Assembly (NCBI RefSeq): GCF_023100845.1
Contig: NZ_CP095864.1
Span: 2,976,001-3,040,000, forward strand
Source: Gordonia sp. PP30
Lineage (GTDB): Bacteria; Actinomycetota; Actinomycetes; Mycobacteriales; Mycobacteriaceae
Reading direction: 5' to 3'
DNA length: 64,000 nt
The position numbers and the translations under genes are program-made. The notes beneath the pieces were generated by a model. That model was not told the origin of the DNA. It saw only the letters and a program-made list of their open reading frames with translations, and searched no databases. Positions 9,101 to 19,700 of the stretch are shown here, one piece after another; within the stretch, counting starts at the first letter, position 1; every line of letters begins with the position of its first letter.

Positions 9101-12100
9101 CTCCGCGAAGCTCAGCAGGGAATCTTCGGAAAGAAGCGACGGGCCGAGGACGCACGGCGGCAACTGCGCGCGGCTGTCCTGGCCGGAGTCGAAGTTCCTC
9201 TCGAGCACGCACCCGCCCTGCTGGACCAGATCCCCTCTCTGCGCGCTCAACGCGAGCATGTGCGGTCATCTCTCGTTGCCGTCCTCGGCCCGCAACTCCC
9301 CACATCGTGGGACCCGCTGCGCCCGGGTGCCGCGCAGTCGTTGAAGTCGGTGGTTCGGTCCCTGCACACCAGCCGGGAGTTCGCCGAACAACACCCCGAG
9401 ATCTGGCACTGCCTCCGGCAGTCCGACCCACTGGGGACCCCGATCATAGAAGTGCTCCGAGCAGCCTCCGCAGCATGGTCCGACTGGGAACGCACCGTTG
9501 GTGCTACCGACGACACACTCAAGCGGTGGCGGCGGGGCCGCAGTTGGCTCACCGCATGGGAGGCCACCCAACCACTCTGGTCCACCGACCTGACCAGCCA
9601 TGGGCCCGGAATAGTCTCCAGCACGATCAAACTCGAAACAGTGCTGTCCCCCTTGTACCAGCTCGGCCTCCACGAGATCGCTGCACAACTGATGAACGGG
9701 CAGATACCGGCCGACGAGGCTGAAGCGCGATTCCTGGCGGGCCTGTCCCGCGCGTCGATGAACGAGCGCACCGCTACTGCAGGTCTGACGGATTTCCGTG
9801 CGAGTGTCCAGGATGGGCAGGTCGACGACTTCGCTGCATCGTCGGATCGTATGCGCGAGCTTGTCCGAGAAACCCTCCCCTCCCGGCTTGCCGCCGCGAG
9901 GCCTTTCGACCCGAATCATCTGACGGGCCGGTACGGGGCGCTCCGACGTTCACTTGACGGCAAGCGGAACGCGGCGTCCATCCGGTCGCTGGTGCGTGAC
10001 TACGGCCCGGAGATCCAGGCGGCAACGCCGTGTTTCCTGGTCAGCCCCACCGCGCTCGCCCAGTACGTTCCGCCGGGCTCCATCATGTTCGACCTCGTCG
10101 TCTTCGATGAAGCCTCCCAGGTCACCGTGGCGCAGGCGATCGGCGCTATCGGGCGCGCGAAATCCGCGGTGATCGTCGGCGATCCGAAACAGATGCCGCC
10201 GACCACGATCGGTGTCGTCACCGGGACACTCGATGACGACGAAGACGACGACGCTGACGCCGCCACGTTCCCCGACGCCGAGAGCATTCTCGACGAATGT
10301 CTCGAGTCCGGGGTGCCGCCGATCAATCTGACCTGGCACTATCGCAGCGAGGACGAGTCGCTGATCGCGTTCTCGAACGAGAAGTATTACGAGTCGAAGC
10401 TTGCCACTCTGCCGAGTCCAGGCGCGGCTGCCGATGCGGGTGTCGAACTGCGGCGCGTGAACGGTCACTTCAATCGAGAGAATAAGAAGGCCGACTTCCG
10501 CACCAACCGGGTGGAAGCCGAAGCGATCGTCGCCGAAATCCAACGGCGTGTCGCCCTTGCCCCCACCCGCAGCATCGGCGTGGTGACGTTCAACCGCCAG
10601 CAGCAAGACATGATTCTGAACCTTCTCGAAGCCACCGCCGACGAGACGATCCTCGCGCTTCTCGCACCGGACGCCGAGGATGGCCTATTCGTCAAGAATC
10701 TCGAGAACGTCCAGGGCGACGAGCGTGACGTGATTCTGTTCTCGACCGCATTCTCAAAGAAGCCCGGGGAGGATCAGCTCCCGCTCAACTTCGGCCCGCT
10801 GACCCGCAGCGGCGGCGAGAAGCGACTCAACGTCGCCATCACCCGTGCCCGCCGCAAGGTGATCATCTTCAGTTCGTTCAACCCCTCCGACATCGACCTG
10901 GCCCGAACCCGGTCGAAGGGCATGGCCGATCTGCGCGCCTATCTGGAAACGGCCGCAGCCGCCACCCTGGGCACGACGCAGGAGAACGACACACACACCG
11001 CTGGACTCGAAGAAGACATCGCCTCCGCCCTGCGCGAGCGAGGCTTCCAGATTCGCCGCAACTACGGGATGTCCGACTTCGTCGTCGATATCGCCGTCCG
11101 TACGCCGCAGTCAGATCAGTGGCAGGTCGCCATCATGCTCGACGGCCCCACGTGGGGTAGCCGAGCGACGGTCAACGACCGCGACCTGACTCCCCGGCTG
11201 CTGAGCAGAATGGGCTGGCACAGTGTTCACCGGGTGTGGCTGCCCGACTGGTTGCAGAACCGGGACACCGTGCTGGATCGTATAGCCGAGGCCCTCGACT
11301 CGGCAGAGTTCGATCGCCTCGAAGAGGCGCACGAGGCCTCGGCGCGCAGTGCTGAGGAAGCGGCCGCCACGTCTGCACCGGTCACCGACGCGACCATCGA
11401 TGCGCCGGATGCTCCGGCTTCACCAGACTGGAGCACAGGTGTCGGCATCGCCGAACAAGCGGACACCATCAGCGCCAGGGCCGACGAGGAGGGCCACGCC
11501 GCGACGGAGGATCCGTCGGGCAATCGAGTGATCTATCAGGCCGCCCCACTCTCGTCCCTGCCGCCCATCGTGGTGACGTCCCCCGGTGACGACACGCCTG
11601 ATCCGACGCCGACTCCCGGCGCGTCTCAAGCCTTCGACGATCAGAGTCATGACCAGGCTGCCGCCGCCACTACGGTCACCAAGAACGGACGCACCGAACC
11701 CACCCCGCGGCCCTTCGTTCGGCACGACGATTCGCCGCTCGGCATGAAGCACGATCTGGACGTCCCCACGCCCAGCACCCGACGGGCGATCCGGGAGGCG
11801 ATCGTCGAGACGGTGAAGGTGGAGGGACCCGTCGAGCACGACGAGCTGTGCGGCCGGATCGTGCGGCGTTTCGGCATCGCGAAAGCCCACCGGACTCGCC
11901 GCGCATTGGTCGCCGAGCAGATTCCGCGCGCGATGCTCCGCAGCGATCCACTCTCCGGCCGCTTCGTCTGGCCGACCGACCTCGATCCCGGCGTGTGGTC
12001 GGTCTTTCAGACGTCCGCGACCGAATCACCGGACAAGCGGAGGTTCGAGGAGATCTGCACCGAGGAGATCGTCAACGCACTCGAATACACGGCGAACGGC

Positions 12101-12574
12101 GGAGTGCGGGATCAGGAAGACCTGATTCGCCGTAGCCTCGGACACTTCGGGATTGCCAAGTTGACGGCGGGAATCCGCGACCGTATGGCCGCAGCACTTG
12201 AGCTCGGTCTGCGCTGGGACCGGCTCACGCTCAGTACCCCGACTGCCATATCTGTGATTGCCTCGGCACCGGGACCATCACCTTCGCCGCGGTTTCGTTC
12301 ACGCACGACGCACACCACCTCGATCGCCGACTTGCTCGGCGCGGGTCTCCTCTCCGAGGACGAGTCCCTGTGGTCCCGAGATCGGCAGTCGCAAGCGACG
12401 GTGCGCAGCGACGGCACCCTGCACATCGCCGGGACGGTGTTTTCCTCACCGTCAAAGGCCGCGATCGCCGCCAACCGCGGGATCAGCACAAACGGCTGGC
12501 TCTACTGGCACACTGCCAGTGGGCTGACGCTGAGCGACTTGCGTGACCGCTTCGTCGCGGACAGACGCCGCTGA
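6143..12574 (+). CDS. DUF4011-helicase-Vsr-DUF3320 defence protein (Hhe type)
   Basis: Giant 2143-residue protein with the architecture of the single-gene Hhe antiphage system. Residues ~230-260 contain GTCLDLATLYASC and then DGHAFAGF, a transglutaminase-like Cys...His pattern. A DUF4011-like region follows from about 390 (KRALLDLSTRNRLLNL). The SF1 helicase has Walker A GPPGTGKSQT (~703), VVFDEASQ (~1320), a GDERDVI motif (~1525) and NVAITRARR (~1563). A Vsr/MTES-like nuclease domain spans ~1627-1716 (FVVDIAV ... MLDGPTW ... RDLTPRLL ... MGWHSVHRVW), with Met where the family usually has an acidic residue. A DUF3320-like repeat begins at ~1880 (VEGPVEHDELCGRI). The start was set at ATG 6143 because upstream in-frame residues are Cys/Pro-rich and unlike protein. 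It stands 94 bases before pglW. Confidence 0.85.
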   Translation: MTQPILTPQHDISDETLSVTVTAHPVVNLALVHNGVPLVPQIQIRNDGEAELRDVHLSAALIGLSNGELPQWSATVDSLRPGATMTWDMLHDLTPSRTHLHLQAEAYPVELSVVVSRPDAPELRLAFPVTVLAHNEWFAADFCLDSLATFVEPNDPAISTVLSDASDILEAGTGDSAIQGYQAGPARAGTIAAAIYEALAARTIRYIEPPASFENHGQKIRSPKHVLDERFGTCLDLATLYASCLEEAGLHPIVWIIDGHAFAGFMRDKVALPNPVMREPNQMVTLAESGRAVIVEAAFYGGDKAITFRAATDQANRHLTTPEKHLGLVDVHAARRAGVKPFPRQSSIHAVEADRPAAIAQPRTADLSLPDALTVVREGDQVLDVTDDAPPRVKQWKRALLDLSTRNRLLNLRASREVVYLTVDGKTLAQIDDLVHAGKKITLRPNDDLAGMQILSGVRTAADLEPNDVVSVLTKRKEAFAAVSSDAYTRTFKHLQRTARTLAEETGNANLYLTLGSLVHRTSNGREAHAPLFLLPVRLAGGTGNARFEVVADTSGIATPNYCLTEWLRVAHNVVIDDLSTPPTDESGIDIDAALRGIRQGLLDNNLSFRIEATAAVAICKFGTFGMWQDLHEHWPELEKSPLVRHLTYTAGESFIDPEAASDAPLGSIDVDEVGEPLPVQYDGSQLKAVELAAMGRTFVLQGPPGTGKSQTITNLIARNLAAGRTVLFVAEKQAALDVVRSRLDKTGLAPFTLNLHGASQTSDGIREQLKTALEFTAQHNDRTWQSEHAKWKIHHNRLAGYPSKIHEVNSVGDSLWRSADSVARDPAAAFFPLPARFVSTATHEQAEQVRSALVAFGRLATPELTRPENPWVIATAIDTARIDADAGRLASALHRLVNDPVARGIAVTLDSPQKIDRLVGRFDAEVITVPVTETRLAELNTADWLHRYQAAHAEFERFQTQTAQLSQIFPSSFLADGDAAELATTLREAQQGIFGKKRRAEDARRQLRAAVLAGVEVPLEHAPALLDQIPSLRAQREHVRSSLVAVLGPQLPTSWDPLRPGAAQSLKSVVRSLHTSREFAEQHPEIWHCLRQSDPLGTPIIEVLRAASAAWSDWERTVGATDDTLKRWRRGRSWLTAWEATQPLWSTDLTSHGPGIVSSTIKLETVLSPLYQLGLHEIAAQLMNGQIPADEAEARFLAGLSRASMNERTATAGLTDFRASVQDGQVDDFAASSDRMRELVRETLPSRLAAARPFDPNHLTGRYGALRRSLDGKRNAASIRSLVRDYGPEIQAATPCFLVSPTALAQYVPPGSIMFDLVVFDEASQVTVAQAIGAIGRAKSAVIVGDPKQMPPTTIGVVTGTLDDDEDDDADAATFPDAESILDECLESGVPPINLTWHYRSEDESLIAFSNEKYYESKLATLPSPGAAADAGVELRRVNGHFNRENKKADFRTNRVEAEAIVAEIQRRVALAPTRSIGVVTFNRQQQDMILNLLEATADETILALLAPDAEDGLFVKNLENVQGDERDVILFSTAFSKKPGEDQLPLNFGPLTRSGGEKRLNVAITRARRKVIIFSSFNPSDIDLARTRSKGMADLRAYLETAAAATLGTTQENDTHTAGLEEDIASALRERGFQIRRNYGMSDFVVDIAVRTPQSDQWQVAIMLDGPTWGSRATVNDRDLTPRLLSRMGWHSVHRVWLPDWLQNRDTVLDRIAEALDSAEFDRLEEAHEASARSAEEAAATSAPVTDATIDAPDAPASPDWSTGVGIAEQADTISARADEEGHAATEDPSGNRVIYQAAPLSSLPPIVVTSPGDDTPDPTPTPGASQAFDDQSHDQAAAATTVTKNGRTEPTPRPFVRHDDSPLGMKHDLDVPTPSTRRAIREAIVETVKVEGPVEHDELCGRIVRRFGIAKAHRTRRALVAEQIPRAMLRSDPLSGRFVWPTDLDPGVWSVFQTSATESPDKRRFEEICTEEIVNALEYTANGGVRDQEDLIRRSLGHFGIAKLTAGIRDRMAAALELGLRWDRLTLSTPTAISVIASAPGPSPSPRFRSRTTHTTSIADLLGAGLLSEDESLWSRDRQSQATVRSDGTLHIAGTVFSSPSKAAIAANRGISTNGWLYWHTASGLTLSDLRDRFVADRRR

Positions 12575-12668
12575 CTGAGCGTAGCTCTCGGTAACATCAC
12601 GGCAGATTGCTGCCGCATGGCGAGCACGCCCCGACACACGGGGCCCAAGGGTAAAGGACGACAAGACC
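12575..12668 (+). promoter_or_regulatory. Gap before pglW with small hairpin and RBS
   Basis: The gap holds a GGCAG-ATTG-CTGCC hairpin (12601-12614) and the sequence AAAGGA at about 12653-12658, ten bases before the GTG start of pglW. This RBS supports the GTG at 12669. No clear -35/-10 pair is seen, so pglW may be read from the hhe promoter. Confidence 0.4.
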
Positions 12669-15600
12669 GTGGCACTCGGCGACGACCGGTGGATCGAAGT
12701 CTCCAAGTCGGCTTTCCCCCATGAGCAGGAGGGGCTGGACCTGCTCCGGTACGTCCTGCCGGATGCGGCTCCGTATCGGGCCTGGTCGAACTTCGAGTTC
12801 CTGGACAACCACGGCCAATGGCACGAGGTCGACGCGCTGGTCCTCGGCCGGCGACGCCTGCATCTGATCGAGCTCAAGCACTTCCAAGGGGTCCTGCGCG
12901 GCGACGAGAACAATTGGGTGCGCACCCTGCCCAGTGGTGCGCAGCGCACCCAGCGTTCGCCGTTGCTCATCACCCGACGCAAAGCACAGCGTCTCGCCAC
13001 CCGCCTGGAAGAGAAGGCGCGCCAGGTCGCGATAGAGACGGGGATGAACCCGCACGAGGTCCGGCGGGCGCTGCCGTTCATTCAAGAGTCGGTGTTCCTG
13101 CACGCCAGCGACTTCCGCGCCGACCTCCCCACCATCGCCATGCACGGCCTGTTCGGCGCCGACGGCTTCGAGGATGAGACGAACCTTCCCGGCATCGCCA
13201 GCCGCGTGCTGGAGCCGCCCTCACAGTCCCGGCCGATGCGCGAAGACCTCGAGTTGATCGTCGTGCTGGCTCTCAAGGAGCTGGGTGTGGCCCGTCGCAC
13301 CACCCGGGACGCCGGCTCGTGGACCATCACCGGCCCCCCGCTGGCCACCGGCGACGACTGGCAAGAACGGCTCGCCCACCACAAGAGCAGCGAGAAGCGG
13401 GGCATCGCGCGCATCGTGTCGTTCGCACCCGGCACCCCCACGCATTCTCGCGCGGCGGCGCACCGCCGGATGTCGCGCGAGTTCTCGCTGCTGTCGGCGC
13501 TGCGGCACGAGTCGATCGTCGCGCCTGAAGATCTGGTGCAAGACGACGACGGCAACACGGTCCTCATCTATCCGGTCACCGAAGGCCTCGACCCACTCGA
13601 TCTGGTCCTGGTGAACACCCCGCTGACGGCCGCACAGCAACTCGACATTCTGTCGCAGGTCGCCGAGGCACTGGCGTATGCACACCGGAACCGGGTCGCC
13701 CACCGAGGGCTGGGGCCCTCATCGGTCCTGATCGACGCGGCCGCCCTGACATCCGGCACCGTGTCGGTCAAGCTGGTGGATTGGTCGTGGGCCGGCCGGA
13801 TTCACAGCGACGACACAACGTCGGTGACCACGCTGGGCAACACCAATGCCACCTCCGGGGCCGCCGACACCGATGAGGTGTTCCAGGCGCCGGAGGAACG
13901 CTGGTCACCCGACGCCGACCGGCTCGCCCTGGACATCTTCTCCCTCGGCGCCCTCGCCTACTTTCTGCTCTCCGGTGGGCAGCGCCCCGCCCACACCCGT
14001 GCTGGTCTGCTCAGCCGTCTGCAACGCGAACAGGGTCTGGACCTGGCGGCCGAATCCGCACAGTTCGTCGACGAGCAACTCCGCCAGCTCATCCTGCGCC
14101 TCACCGACCCGTCGGTATCGCGGCGCGTGGGGATCGATCCCAAGACCAAGCGCCCGACTTTCGGTGCGCAGCAGGTGGTTGCCGCGCTCGCCGACTATCG
14201 CCGCGACCGGCAACCGTCCGGCGGCGCCGCAGCCGCCGACCCGCTCTCGCCGCCGATCGGCGCGGTCCTCGCCGACCGGTTCGAGGTGCACAAACTGTTG
14301 GGCTCGGGATCCACCGCCCGCGGTATCCTGGTGACCGATCGCCGTGACGATGTACAACGGGTCCTCAAAGTGGGTCGCGACGACGCCGCCGCGACCCGAC
14401 TGCACGACGAAGCCGACGTGCTGACCGCGCTCGCCCGCCAGTCCCCGCCGGTACCGGGTGTGGTGGAACTGATCGAGGGGCCGTTGCAGCTCGGCGAGCG
14501 TACCGCTCTGCTGTTGAGCGACTGCGGCGAGCAGACCCTCGCCGACGTGGTCCGCTTCACCGCGCTGGCCGAAGCGCAGCTCAAAGCGTGGGGCACCGAT
14601 CTGCTCGACGCGCTGACCGCCCTCGACGCGGCCGGCCTCACCCACCGCGACATCAAACCATCCAACCTCGGTCTCACCCGGGCCGAGGAACGACGAGTCA
14701 AGTACCGGCTGACCCTCTTCGACTTCTCCCTCTCCCGGACCCCGGTCGATCAGTTGGACGCCGGCACCCCTCCGTACCGGGATCCGTTTCTCGGCGCCGG
14801 ACGGCGCACCGCCTACGATTCGGCGGCCGAACGGTACGCGGCCGCGGTGGTCCTCTACGAGATGGCCACCAGCTCTACCCCCGCTTACGGCGACGGGATG
14901 AGCGATCCGCGGGTGCTCACCGACGATGTCGCGGTGGTGCCCGAGGATTTCGGCACCTACTCGCGCACCCGCGCCGAGGCCCTGGCAGCCTTCTTCCGGA
15001 CCGCGCTCGCCCGCGACTCCGGCGCCCGCTTCGACACCACGGCCACCATGCGCTCGGCCTGGCTGGCGGTGTTCACCGCGAAACGCCCAGCCGCGCCGGC
15101 CTCGATCACCACCGGCAACACCGCACCGCCACCGGCGTCCCCGCCCGCAGCGCCTCGCCCGACGGGCGGCGGCGGCGCGGCCGAGCCGTACACCTCCCTG
15201 GAGGTGCTGGCCGTCGAGTTCGCCAAGGCGGCGGCGGCCAAGCCGCAGACCATGCGGCGCCAGGTCACCGAACTGATTCTGGGCAGCCGGGACGACGCCC
15301 CGGACGATCCGTTCGTCACCTATCAGGTCCTGGTGCCGCTGCTCGACGTCACGGCCGGCCGGATCGCGCAGATCTTCGGCGAGTTCCCGACCCTGTGGAC
15401 CAAGAACCCCCGGCTGGCCGCCACCGTCGACCAACTGCACGGCCGGATCGTCGACTTCCTCGCCTCGACCGGCGGGGTCAGCACCCCCGATCTGTTGGCG
15501 CGGGAGTTGGTCGGAGCACTCACCACCGCGGATCCGTCGCGTGCCCATCGCACCGGACTCGGCGTGCTGCGGCTCATTCTGGCCTCGCAGGCCAGCGGCA

Positions 15601-16772
15601 CCGAGTCTGCGTTGCGATTGGTGCGCCGCCAGTCGACCGGATCGGTCGCGATGATCGCCAGCGCCGCGGTTCCCCCCATCGCCCGCCGCTTGCCGGCCGC
15701 GCTGGCCCACGAGGCGCAGCGCCTGCTGTCCGTCGCCGAGGGACAGGGCCTGCATCTGGTGGGCGCCGCCGATGCGGTTCGGCCGCTCCAGTCGGTGACG
15801 GCCGGGGTCTTCGACATCAGTGCCGGGCAGGTGGAGATCCCCGGCTATGTGCTGCTCCGGCTGGCCGCCGACTCGTCGACGGAGGTGACGCTGTCAGCGC
15901 GTGACGAACTGCATTCGCCTGCGCTGCCGATCGCCGATGCACTGCGCTTGGTTCTCACCGGCCTGTCGCAGGCCGACTCCTTCAGCCCGAAGGAGTTGCG
16001 CTCCCGGCTGGCCGCACGCTTCCCGCAGCTGTCCAAGCGACTGCCGGCCCGCCCGGAGCTCGACGATCTGATCGCGACGGTGACGCCCGGCATGAGTTGG
16101 CTCGGCGAAATCGAACGCTACGGTTTCGCCGATGCCCAGAGCCGCTACACGCACGTGCCGACTCACAAGTCGTTCAGCGGCACGCCGGCGGTGCGCGACG
16201 CGTCCACCACCGACCTGGATCGGGTGATCCGCGAGAGCCTACGCGAGCCCGCATTCCGGGCGTTCGGAGTGCCGATGCATGCGTCCGATCAGGTCGCGGC
16301 CGCACTGGTCACACAGTTCGGGGCGACCCACATCGACGTGACCGAACTGCTTCTGACGGAACTGCACCGGCGGGCCGATCAGCGGAACATCGCCTGGGAT
16401 CAGATTCTGGCCGCCGATGCCGGCGCCGCCGCCGACCGCGAAGGGTTGCAGGGTTTCGTCGCCCAGGCAGTGCCGACTCTGGTCGACGCGGTACGCGCGG
16501 TGGACGGCCCCGTGGTGCTCACTGACCTGTCCACCCTGGCCGCCTACGGCCAACTCGGCGTCCTGCAGGAGTGGGTCGACATCTCACACCACATCCCCCA
16601 TCCGGTGTGGGCGCTGATCCCGCAGCCGGCAGAATCCGGCGGCGCGCCCGGCGCCGTGGTCGACGGCACCACCCTGCCCCGCTCCACCCCGGCGCAGTTC
16701 GTTCTGGTGGACGAACCGTCTCTACGTGATCTGCTCACCCGCGAGCGCATCACCTCGAAGGAGAACGCATAA
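12669..16772 (+). CDS. pglW: BREX-2 serine/threonine kinase PglW (NERD + two kinase folds)
   Basis: Regulatory/effector kinase of the phage growth limitation (BREX type 2) system. It has 1367 residues. The N-terminal ~110 residues form a NERD nuclease-related region (EVDALVLGRRRLHLIELK). A first kinase-like fold (~250-500) has HRGLGPSS in place of HRDxKxxN and DWSW in place of DFG, so it is probably a pseudokinase. A second kinase has the glycine loop GSGSTARG (~545), HRDIKPSN (~658) and DFSLS, so its catalytic Asp and Asn are intact. The C-terminal half is a long helical region. The GTG start has AAAGGA upstream; the TAA stop abuts the ATG of pglX. Confidence 0.9.
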   Translation: MALGDDRWIEVSKSAFPHEQEGLDLLRYVLPDAAPYRAWSNFEFLDNHGQWHEVDALVLGRRRLHLIELKHFQGVLRGDENNWVRTLPSGAQRTQRSPLLITRRKAQRLATRLEEKARQVAIETGMNPHEVRRALPFIQESVFLHASDFRADLPTIAMHGLFGADGFEDETNLPGIASRVLEPPSQSRPMREDLELIVVLALKELGVARRTTRDAGSWTITGPPLATGDDWQERLAHHKSSEKRGIARIVSFAPGTPTHSRAAAHRRMSREFSLLSALRHESIVAPEDLVQDDDGNTVLIYPVTEGLDPLDLVLVNTPLTAAQQLDILSQVAEALAYAHRNRVAHRGLGPSSVLIDAAALTSGTVSVKLVDWSWAGRIHSDDTTSVTTLGNTNATSGAADTDEVFQAPEERWSPDADRLALDIFSLGALAYFLLSGGQRPAHTRAGLLSRLQREQGLDLAAESAQFVDEQLRQLILRLTDPSVSRRVGIDPKTKRPTFGAQQVVAALADYRRDRQPSGGAAAADPLSPPIGAVLADRFEVHKLLGSGSTARGILVTDRRDDVQRVLKVGRDDAAATRLHDEADVLTALARQSPPVPGVVELIEGPLQLGERTALLLSDCGEQTLADVVRFTALAEAQLKAWGTDLLDALTALDAAGLTHRDIKPSNLGLTRAEERRVKYRLTLFDFSLSRTPVDQLDAGTPPYRDPFLGAGRRTAYDSAAERYAAAVVLYEMATSSTPAYGDGMSDPRVLTDDVAVVPEDFGTYSRTRAEALAAFFRTALARDSGARFDTTATMRSAWLAVFTAKRPAAPASITTGNTAPPPASPPAAPRPTGGGGAAEPYTSLEVLAVEFAKAAAAKPQTMRRQVTELILGSRDDAPDDPFVTYQVLVPLLDVTAGRIAQIFGEFPTLWTKNPRLAATVDQLHGRIVDFLASTGGVSTPDLLARELVGALTTADPSRAHRTGLGVLRLILASQASGTESALRLVRRQSTGSVAMIASAAVPPIARRLPAALAHEAQRLLSVAEGQGLHLVGAADAVRPLQSVTAGVFDISAGQVEIPGYVLLRLAADSSTEVTLSARDELHSPALPIADALRLVLTGLSQADSFSPKELRSRLAARFPQLSKRLPARPELDDLIATVTPGMSWLGEIERYGFADAQSRYTHVPTHKSFSGTPAVRDASTTDLDRVIRESLREPAFRAFGVPMHASDQVAAALVTQFGATHIDVTELLLTELHRRADQRNIAWDQILAADAGAAADREGLQGFVAQAVPTLVDAVRAVDGPVVLTDLSTLAAYGQLGVLQEWVDISHHIPHPVWALIPQPAESGGAPGAVVDGTTLPRSTPAQFVLVDEPSLRDLLTRERITSKENA

Positions 16773-19700
16773 ATGGCGTTGGCGACCATCGACGGCACCG
16801 GCCTCAATACCGCCCTCAAGCCGCAGCTGGCCCTGCTGACCGACGATCTGCGCGCCAAACTCAGCGCCGAGCCGGCGCTCGAGCAGGCGTGGCGTGACGA
16901 GCACCGGCGCGCGGTCACCGAGCAGCGCACCGCCGTCTCCTGGACCGACTGGTCCGAGGACCAACTGACCCAGGCCGCCGTCGGCTGGTTGCTCACCTCG
17001 GTGTTCGTCCGGTTCTGCGAAGACAACCGGCTCCTCGGCGACGACGCGGTGTGGATCACCCACCCCGATGCCGTGTTGCGGCAGCGGGCCGTCGACGCCG
17101 AGCAGGCGTTCTACCGGCAGCACCCGGACTTCTCGTATCGGGAATGGCTGGAACAGGCCTTCGCCGCACTGCGTGAGTTCCCGGCGACGGCGTCGCTGGT
17201 CGACGAGCACGCCGCACTCAACCTCCTCGCCCCCAGCTCCGACGCGATCCACCAGGTGCTCGGCTTCTGGCGTCGGACCGACGACGCCGGCGACCTGGTC
17301 TGGCGGTTCGACGATCCACAGCTCTCCACCCGCTTCCTCGGCGACCTCTACCAGGACCTGTCGGAGTACGCGAAGAAGAAGTACGCGCTCCTGCAGACCC
17401 CGGAGTTCGTCGAGGACTTCATCCTGGACCAGACCCTGGAACCGGCCCTGCGTGACCGCCCACTGGAGGATTTCCGGGTGATCGACCCGACGTGCGGGTC
17501 GGGCCACTTTCTCCTCGGCGCTTTCGCCCGGCTGACCGACCGCTGGCATCGGCAGGCCCCGGCGCTGCCGATCCGCACCCGAGTGAACAACGCGCTCGCC
17601 TCGGTGTACGGCGTGGATTTGAATCCGTTCGCCGTCGCCATCGCCCGGTTCCGGCTCATCGTCGCCGCCCTGCAGGCGTGCGGAGAATCGTCTCTGGTCA
17701 ATGCCCCGAACTTCACCCTGAACCTGGCCAGCGGCGACTCTCTGCTGTACGGCGCCGAGCAGGGTGGTGCCACCGCCTTCGACTACGGCGACGCCGCCTT
17801 CGACAAGGATGTCGTGGTCTCCGGCTTCGCCTACGCCACCGAAGACGTCGACCGACTGCGAACCTTCCTCGCGCCCGGCCAGTACGACGCCGTAGTCGGC
17901 AACCCGCCGTACATCACCGTGAAAGACAAGGCCCTCAACACCCGGTACCGGGAGATCTACCACTACTGCAAGGGCAAGTACGCCCTCACCGTTCCTTTCA
18001 TGGAGAAGTTCTTCGACCTCGCCAAACCCGGTGACCGGGCGGGTTGGGTCGGGCAGATCACCGCCAACTCGTTCATGAAGCGCGAGTTCGGTGTCCCGCT
18101 GATCGAGCAGTTCCTCGTCGGCAAAGACCTGCGTCTGGTCGCCGATACGTCCGGCGCCTACATCCCCGGCCACGGCACCCCCACGGTGATCCTCGTCGGC
18201 CGCAACCAGTCGGCGGTACGCGACACGGTCCGTGCCGTCCTCGGCATTCAGGGCGAACCCGGCGCGCCGGCGAATCCCGCCGAAGGCAAAGTATGGAGTT
18301 CGATCATCACCCACGTCGACGAGCCCGGTTACGAAGACCAGTGGATCTCCGTCACCGACCTCCCCCGTGAGAACCTCCGCGAACACCCCTGGAGCCTTTC
18401 CGGTGGCGGTGCCGTGGAACTGCTTGCAGGTGTCAACGCCGCAGCCACCCGAAAACTCGGGGAACTCGTCACACGCATCGGCTTCTTTGGTGTCATGGGC
18501 GCGGACGCGGTGATGGCTGTTCCAGCGGCAATGCCGACGCGCGCACACCTCGAAACCGCAACCTTCCGGCCATTAACCGTCGGCGACGAAGTACGCGACT
18601 TTGCGCTCATCCCAGGGGAGCATGCATGGTTTCCATATTCAGACAGTCACGACCTGAACCCGCTCATATCCACTCCAGCAGCAGCACGGTACCTCTGGCC
18701 GTTTCGTACCGAACTTGGGAATCGCGCCACCTTCACCAAGGGAACCTACTTCACCGATTCACGTCCCTGGTACGAGTGGCATCAGCTCCCGAAAGATCCG
18801 ACCCCCCTGTCCATCACCTTCGCCTTTGTCGCCACGCACAACCATTTCGTGCTCGACCGCGGCGGCAAGGTGTTCAAGCAGTCCGCGCCGGTGATCAAGC
18901 TGCCCGAGGGCGCCACCGAGGACGATCATCTGCGCCTGCTGGGCACCCTCAACAGCTCCACCGCCTGCTTCTGGCTCAAACAGAACAGCCACGACAAGGG
19001 CAACGGCGGAATTGGCGGAGGGATCGCGTCGGAAGAATGGGAGAGATTCTTCGAGTTCACTGGTACCACGCTGAAGGACTTTCCGCTGCCATCGTCGGCT
19101 CCGCTGGCTCGGACCACGCGAATCGATAGCTTGTCCCACGAGCTGGCGGCGCAGGAGCCTGCGGCTGCGCTCGAATCGGGTGGCGCAGCCAGCGGGATCA
19201 TCGACGCCGCCCGCGCCGAGCACGCCCGGCTGCGCGGGTTGTTGATCGCCGAGCAGGAGGAGCTCGATTGGGAGGTGTACCGCAACTACGGGCTGATCGA
19301 CGAGGACCTGTTCCTCCCGGTCGGGCAGGCCCCTGGGATCTCGTTGGGTGAGCGCACCTTCGAGATCGCCTTGGCCCGCAAGATCGCCGCCGGCGATGCC
19401 GAGACGGCGTGGTTCTCCCGCCACGGCTCCACCCCGATCACCGAGATCCCCGCGCACTGGCCGGCCGAATACCGCGAGTTGGTGGAGCGACGGCTGGCCG
19501 TCATCGAGTCGAATCCGTTCATCCGGCTGCTGGAGCGCCCCGAATACAAGCGGCGGTGGGCGGGTGAGTCGTGGGACACCAAAGTCCAGCAGGCCCTGGC
19601 CGATTGGCTCCTCGACCGGCTGGAAGCCCCCGAGTTGTGGTTCACGCCGCAGGGCACCCCGCAGGTACGGTCGGTGGCCGAGCTGGCCGGCCTGGTGGAG

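Noticed and set aside
13905-15755. 616-codon minus-strand ORF within pglW
   Set aside because: Arg/Gly-rich shadow of PglW, which has clear kinase motifs on the plus strand.
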